Of a stretch of DNA of 64,000 nt, positions 59,961 to 64,000 are shown in pieces. The position numbers and the translations under genes were made by a program. Location of the stretch: positions 1-64,000 of the forward strand of contig NZ_LMDP01000004.1 in the NCBI RefSeq assembly GCF_001425835.1. Direction: 5' to 3'. The stretch comes from Afipia sp. Root123D2 (lineage in GTDB: Bacteria; Pseudomonadota; Alphaproteobacteria; Rhizobiales; Xanthobacteraceae). The notes beneath the pieces were generated by a model, which did no database searches, was not told the DNA's origin, and worked only from the letters and a program-made list of their open reading frames with translations. The first letter of the stretch is position 1; every line of letters begins with the position of its first letter.

Positions 59961-60121
59961 GCCCCGGATGGTACGGACCTTCCCGAAAATGTGCAAAGCG
60001 TTCCTTGTGGCGTACCCTTGCCTCAATACAGTTCGCTGCCGAAAGCCCGCAGAGGCTTCGGTTCGGAACCGGCCGATGCGTGAACAGCACGGGCCGGACG
60101 TCAATCGCAAGGGCAGGCCGC

Positions 60122-61405
60122 ATGACCGTTCCAGCACATGGCGCAAACCGCAGCGCGCGGATCGCCGGATTTCACCGCAAGACTCCGCAGGAACGGCTCG
60201 ATCTGGTGGCCGCTTTCGCGGGCCTTGATGCGGCTGCGGTCAGCCACCTCGCGAACATGGGCAATCTGCCGCCGCAGCTCGCCGACAAGATGATCGAGAA
60301 CGTAATCGCCACGATGAACGTGCCGATCGGGATCGCCACCAACCTGAAGATCGACGGCGAGGATGTCCTGGTGCCGATGGCGACCGAGGAATCGTCGGTG
60401 GTCGCCGCAGTCTGTAATGCAGCGCGCCAGAATTACGAGGCGGGCTTTGTCACGTCAGTATCCGGTACGCAGATGATCGCGCAGGTTCAGGCGGTCGATG
60501 TGCCGGACCCGCAAGCGTCGCGATTGCGGCTGCTGGAGCGGCGCGACGAGATCAAGGCGATCTGCGACGGCTGCGATCCGCTGCTGGTCAAGCTCGGTGG
60601 TGGCTTCCGTGATCTCGAAGTGCGGATTCTCGAGACGCTTGGCGGCACCATGCTCATTACTCATCTGATCGTGGACACCCGCGACGCGATGGGCGCCAAC
60701 GCCGTCAATACCATGGCTGAAAAGGTCGCGCCGTACATCGCGGCGTGGAGCGGCGGACGTGTCTATCTGCGGATTCTCTCCAATCTCGCCGACCGGCGGC
60801 TGGCGCGCGCCCATGCGGTATGGAAGACGGCCGATATCGGCGGCGACAAGGTGCGCGACGGCATCATCAGCGCCTATCAGTTCGCAGCGGCCGACCCGTA
60901 TCGTGCCGCGACGCATAACAAGGGCATCATGAACGGCATCAGTGCCGTCATTCTTGCGACCGGTAACGACACCCGCGCGGTCGAAGCCGGCGCGCACGCT
61001 TAGGCGGCGCGCAGCGGGCGCTATTCGTCGCTGACCCATTACGAGATCAACCGCGACGGCGATCTCAGCGCATCGATCGAACTGCCGCTGGCGGTCGGAC
61101 TGATCGGCGGCGCGACCAAGATCCATCCCACAGCGCAAGCATGCCTGAAGATCATCGGTGTCACCACCGCCGAGCGGCTGGCGCGGATTATCGCGGCGGT
61201 CGGGCTGGCGCAGAATTTTTCCGCGCTCAAGGCGCTGGCGACGGTCGGCATCCAGTCGGGCCACATGGCGCTGCACGCGCAGAACGTTGCGATCATGGCG
61301 GGCGCCGTCGGCGATGAGGTCGATGCGGTGGCGCGGGCGCTGGTCGAGCGCGGCGCCGTGCGCATCGATGTCGCCCAGACCGTTCTGGAGAAACTTCGGC
61401 GCTAG
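60122..61405 (+). pseudogene. mvaA: Degradative (class II) HMG-CoA reductase gene interrupted by an in-frame amber codon
   Basis: Codons 1-293 encode the N-terminal two thirds of a class II HMG-CoA reductase, with MATEESSVVAAV (catalytic Glu), ATHNKGIMNG (Lys) and ATGNDTRAVEAGAHA (Asp). Codon 294 is TAG (61001-61003). The same frame continues with AARSGRYSSLTHYE, LPLAVGLIGGATKIHP and QSGHMALHAQN, which carries the catalytic His, to TAG 61403-61405. Pseudomonas mevalonii has EAGAHAYAARSG here, so TAG stands for Tyr (TAC or TAT) by one base. The total of 427 codons equals the family length. The truncated product lacks the His and should be inactive. Sequencing error or readthrough are alternatives. 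Confidence 0.88.
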
Positions 61406-61455
61406 ATCATCCGGTTCATCGAACGACAAAAATCAAAAGGGAGGAAGAAAACGAC

Positions 61456-62682
61456 ATGTCATTGAAACAGAAATCAGGAGTTCTGCTCGGAGCCGCGGTC
61501 GCACTGGCGCTTGCCGGTTCGGCCCACGCGGAAATCGCCAACAACACCATCAAGCTCGGTGTGTTGACGGACATCAACGGGACCGCGGCCGATTCGACGG
61601 GCCTCGGGTCGGTTGCCGCCGCACGTCTTGCGATCGAGGATTTCAAGAAAGAGAAGCCAGACATCAAGGTCGAACTCGTTCAGGGCGACCACCAGAACAA
61701 GGCCGACGTCGGTGCCGCACTGACGCGCCGCTGGATCGACGTCGACAAGGTCGATGCCATTCTTGACGTGCCGTTCTCGTCCGTTGCGCTCGCCGTGCAG
61801 GAAGTGACGCGCGACTCGAAGGCCGCTTTCATCGCGTCGGGGCCGGGGTCGTCCTTGATCACTGGCGAGAAGTGTTCGCCGAATACCGTGCACTGGACCT
61901 ACGACACCTGGGCGCTGGCTCACGGAACCGCGCTGGCCTTGCTGCGGAACAAGAAGGACACGTGGTTCTTCGTCACCGCAGATTATGCGTTCGGCCATTC
62001 GCTTGAAAAAGATGCCTCGGACGTCGTCAAGGCCGAGAACGGAAAGGTTCTTGGGAGTGTCAGGCATCCGCCAGGCGCATCGGACTTTTCATCATTCCTG
62101 TTGCAGGCTCAGGCCAGCAAAGCGAAAATCGTCGCGCTCGCGAACGCCGTCAACGACACCGTCAATTCCGTGAAGCAGGCTCGCGAATTCGGCATTCAGG
62201 CCGGCGGGCAGGACCTGGCGGCACTCCTGATGCAGGTGACCGATGTCAACGCGATCGGTCTCGACGGCGCCAAGGGTCTCTATCTCACCGAGGGTTTTTA
62301 CTGGGATATGAATGACGGCACGCGCGCCTTTGCGGATCGCTTCACGGCGATCGTGGGCGGCGGCAAGCGGCCGACCGCGATTCAGGCGGGCGTTTATGCA
62401 GGAACGCTGCACTATCTGCGCGCAGCCGCCGCGGCGAATACGACCGACGGCAAGACGGTCGTCGCCAGGATGAAGGAAATGCCGTCGCATGATCCGCTGT
62501 TCGGCGACGGAACGATCCGCGTCGATGGCCGCCACATCCACAACATGTATCTGTTCCAGGTGAAGACCCCGGCGGAATCGAAGAAGCCATGGGATTTCTA
62601 CAAGCTGGTGCAGACCATTCCGGCGGCTGAGGCGTTTCGTCCGCTGGCGGACGGCGGCTGCCCGCTGGTCGCCAAGAAGTAA
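61456..62682 (+). CDS. Branched-chain-type ABC substrate-binding protein
   Basis: The 408-residue periplasmic protein has a signal peptide ending GSAHA-E26. The Leu/Ile/Val-binding fold opens with IKLGVLTDINGTAADSTGLG. Conserved parts include GDHQNKADVGAALTRRWIDV and TADYAFGHSLEKDASDVVKA. GGGAGG precedes the start. It lies 50 bp after the HMG-CoA reductase gene, so co-transcription is likely. It has no permease genes of its own in the window and might serve the importer at 53421-56839. A mevalonate-type ligand is only a guess from context. Confidence 0.87.
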   Translation: MSLKQKSGVLLGAAVALALAGSAHAEIANNTIKLGVLTDINGTAADSTGLGSVAAARLAIEDFKKEKPDIKVELVQGDHQNKADVGAALTRRWIDVDKVDAILDVPFSSVALAVQEVTRDSKAAFIASGPGSSLITGEKCSPNTVHWTYDTWALAHGTALALLRNKKDTWFFVTADYAFGHSLEKDASDVVKAENGKVLGSVRHPPGASDFSSFLLQAQASKAKIVALANAVNDTVNSVKQAREFGIQAGGQDLAALLMQVTDVNAIGLDGAKGLYLTEGFYWDMNDGTRAFADRFTAIVGGGKRPTAIQAGVYAGTLHYLRAAAAANTTDGKTVVARMKEMPSHDPLFGDGTIRVDGRHIHNMYLFQVKTPAESKKPWDFYKLVQTIPAAEAFRPLADGGCPLVAKK

Positions 62683-62700
62683 CAACACGCACCGCGCGAA

Positions 62701-62733
62701 GGCCGGCACCGGATTCGGTGCCGGCCTTTTTTT
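62701..62733 (+). terminator. Rho-independent terminator after the substrate-binding protein gene
   Basis: A 10-bp stem, GGCCGGCACC (62701-62710) and GGTGCCGGCC (62717-62726), is followed by seven T residues (62727-62733). Confidence 0.93.
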
Positions 62734-62980
62734 GCTTGAATCATGCCGATACGACTGATCGTCATATCTATAAGTCCGATATTTATCGTCACTATTACTC
62801 GCTTGCGAAATATAAATCCGGGACCACAATGCTCGTGTTCGTCGGGCACAGGAGTGGCCCGATATGGCCGGCATGCGTTGCAGCCGGATGCAAACTCCCG
62901 GCCTGGGCTTGTTCTGATCGCACGCCGCCTGGACGGCATCGCCGCCGCGCGCGGCGTGGCAGCGCGAAAGGAAGAATCGC

Positions 62981-63523
62981 ATGGAGTCCCGTCAGCCGGT
63001 GGCCAATCCGTCCTCTGCGTTCGATGATTTTCTGTTTGCGGTGATTTGCGAGGAGCGTGATGGCACCCAGCTTTCCGTGTTGTCGGCACTGGCGCGAACC
63101 GACGTCGATCCGTGGGAGGAAGCCGCGCGGCTGTCGACGATGACAATCGGGGCTGCGGAAGAGACGGTGGTGGCATTGATCGGCCGGGTGATGCGCGACG
63201 GAACGCCGGCGCAAAACGCCGCGCTCGCGGAGCGACTGGTCCGCCTTCTGCCCAAGCAGTACGCAGCGACGCAGTCTGGATCCTCTGTCTTGTCACGCGC
63301 GGCGAAGGCGCCGGATCTGAGCACGCAGGCGCTGATTTTCCTGGTCGGGTGGTGGAGCTTCGTGATGGTGGTTTCCGCGTTCACGCCCAACAAGGCCACG
63401 GTGGGCGCCGATGCACCGCCGGCCTATGCGAGCACGAGAGTTCTGCCGCGAGACAGTCACCCTGACGGCTCGGCAGTGATCAGGGACGGTTTCCCGTATT
63501 CGAACGTCGGGATGTCGCGGTAG
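62981..63523 (+). CDS. Hypothetical protein with one C-terminal membrane helix
   Basis: The 180-residue protein is not recognised. Residues 1-105 are soluble and mainly helical (FDDFLFAVICEERDGTQLSV, LLPKQYAATQSG). One hydrophobic segment follows (about 116-134: ALIFLVGWWSFVMVVSAF), then a Pro/Arg-rich tail of about 45 residues. GAAAGGAAG precedes ATG 62981. It may be a membrane-tethered cytoplasmic protein. An opposing minus-strand reading overlaps it, but the ribosome site and helix favour this one. Confidence 0.55.
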   Translation: MESRQPVANPSSAFDDFLFAVICEERDGTQLSVLSALARTDVDPWEEAARLSTMTIGAAEETVVALIGRVMRDGTPAQNAALAERLVRLLPKQYAATQSGSSVLSRAAKAPDLSTQALIFLVGWWSFVMVVSAFTPNKATVGADAPPAYASTRVLPRDSHPDGSAVIRDGFPYSNVGMSR

Positions 63524-63534
63524 GCGCGGCCCGG

Positions 63535-64000
63535 CTATTTCGGAGCCGGCGCGACCTGTGTCGCGTTTGCTGTTTCGCTTTGGGTCGCGGGTTCGATCGC
63601 CGCGTTGATCACCGGGTATGCTACCGACACGATATGGGAGTGAATTCGCTTCAGGTCCCGCAGCACGTCGAGATGCAATGAAGTTGTTTCCAGCGTTTCA
63701 GGCTGCGCATTGCGCAGGCGGTCGAGATGACGCTCGCCGGCGGCGAGTTCGATGCTTTTCAGTTCGGCCTTCTCGGCGACGAGCTTGCGCGCCTCGGTGA
63801 GATCGCCTGACATGAAGACGCCAAACGCCGCGCGCAGCGCATCGACGATCCGGCGATGGAATGCCTCCAGCTCCTGCAGACCCTCTGCCGAGAACTGTAG
63901 CCGGTTCTTGATCTTCTTGGCGGCGAGTTCGCTCAGGTTCTTGTCGATGATGTCGCCGACGTGCTCGAGGTTGATCGAGAACGACACGATTTCCATGGCG
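63535..64000 (-). CDS. Na/Pi-cotransporter family protein, C-terminal PhoU domain (5' end outside window)
   Basis: The visible 155 codons read ...AMEIVSFSINLEHVGDIIDK, AFHRRIVDALRAAFGVFMSG and LRDLKRIHSHIVSVAYPVI. They form the PhoU-like helical domain found after the membrane part of NptA/YjbB-type Na/Pi cotransporters. The motif S-x-N-L-E-H-V-G-D-I-I is typical of that group. A stand-alone PhoU would be shorter at its C-terminus and usually lies beside pstB. The membrane domain would lie beyond position 64000. Confidence 0.75.
   Translation of the reverse strand, partial: AMEIVSFSINLEHVGDIIDKNLSELAAKKIKNRLQFSAEGLQELEAFHRRIVDALRAAFGVFMSGDLTEARKLVAEKAELKSIELAAGERHLDRLRNAQPETLETTSLHLDVLRDLKRIHSHIVSVAYPVINAAIEPATQSETANATQVAPAPK

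Noticed and set aside
60122-61003. Complete shorter HMG-CoA reductase gene ending at 61003
   Set aside because: The same frame continues beyond TAG with 133 more codons that match the family C-terminus, including the catalytic His, so the stop is internal.
1-64000. CRISPR array, prophage, conjugative element or antiphage defence island
   Set aside because: No regular spaced repeats, integrase, structural phage genes, relaxase or recognisable defence genes were found; the window is metabolic and transport genes throughout.

Overview
The window reads as chromosomal DNA of a high-GC alphaproteobacterium, most likely Bradyrhizobiaceae/Nitrobacteraceae (Bradyrhizobium, Rhodopseudomonas, Afipia and relatives). 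This is inferred from gene content (paa, sox and several branched-chain-type ABC systems), from an EcfG-like GGAAC-N16-GGTT promoter, and from short palindromic intergenic repeats of a kind I associate with that family. No database search was possible, so the assignment is by recognition only. No tRNA, rRNA, CRISPR array, insertion sequence or phage gene was seen.

Layout. 1-1.3 kb: the end of gabD and a LuxR-type regulator with a degenerate receiver domain. 1.7-18 kb: a phenylacetate catabolic island. The repressor gene paaX precedes paaABCDE on the plus strand. A minus-strand set follows, reading paaI, paaK, tetR, paaZ, an EthD-like gene, a cytochrome P450 and a thioesterase. A five-gene branched-chain-type ABC importer then lies divergent from paaI. 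PaaK makes phenylacetyl-CoA, PaaABCDE epoxidises it, and PaaZ opens and oxidises the ring after isomerisation. The isomerase and beta-oxidation genes (paaG, F, H, J) are not here; only a crotonase-like C-terminal remnant near 19.5 kb is visible. 18-25 kb: an MFS carrier, two small stress-type proteins (DUF3309, DUF2171), and a LysR regulator divergent from an EmrAB-like efflux pair with an AhpD-like protein. 25-35 kb: a DeoR regulator and a Ugp-like ABC importer ending in an endonuclease/exonuclease/phosphatase-family hydrolase, then a second importer of the Fbp/phosphonate type. 35-39.6 kb: a ClC chloride channel homologue and an orphan molybdenum hydroxylase large subunit.

40-53 kb is a sulfur-oxidation island. 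The Kelly-Friedrich thiosulfate pathway is present as soxT-soxR-soxS / soxV-soxW, soxA-soxX plus a GlcG-like heme-binding gene, and soxY-Z-B-C-D with a class I cytochrome c. SoxXA and SoxYZ carry thiosulfate sulfur on the SoxY C-terminal cysteine, SoxB hydrolyses sulfate off, and SoxCD oxidises the sulfane sulfur. SoxR has two cysteines 66 residues apart, as in persulfide-sensing SqrR/BigR repressors, and a perfect inverted repeat sits between soxS and soxV. Next to this lies the least familiar module of the window: two exported DsrE-like proteins sharing a CGNT cysteine motif, bracketed by two YeeE/YedE (SoxT-type) membrane transporters.

53-64 kb: a branched-chain-type ABC operon with a natural permease-ATPase fusion, a MocR-type regulator divergent from a degradative HMG-CoA reductase gene broken by one in-frame amber codon, another ABC binding protein, a small membrane protein of unknown function, and the end of a Na/Pi-cotransporter-like gene with a PhoU domain.
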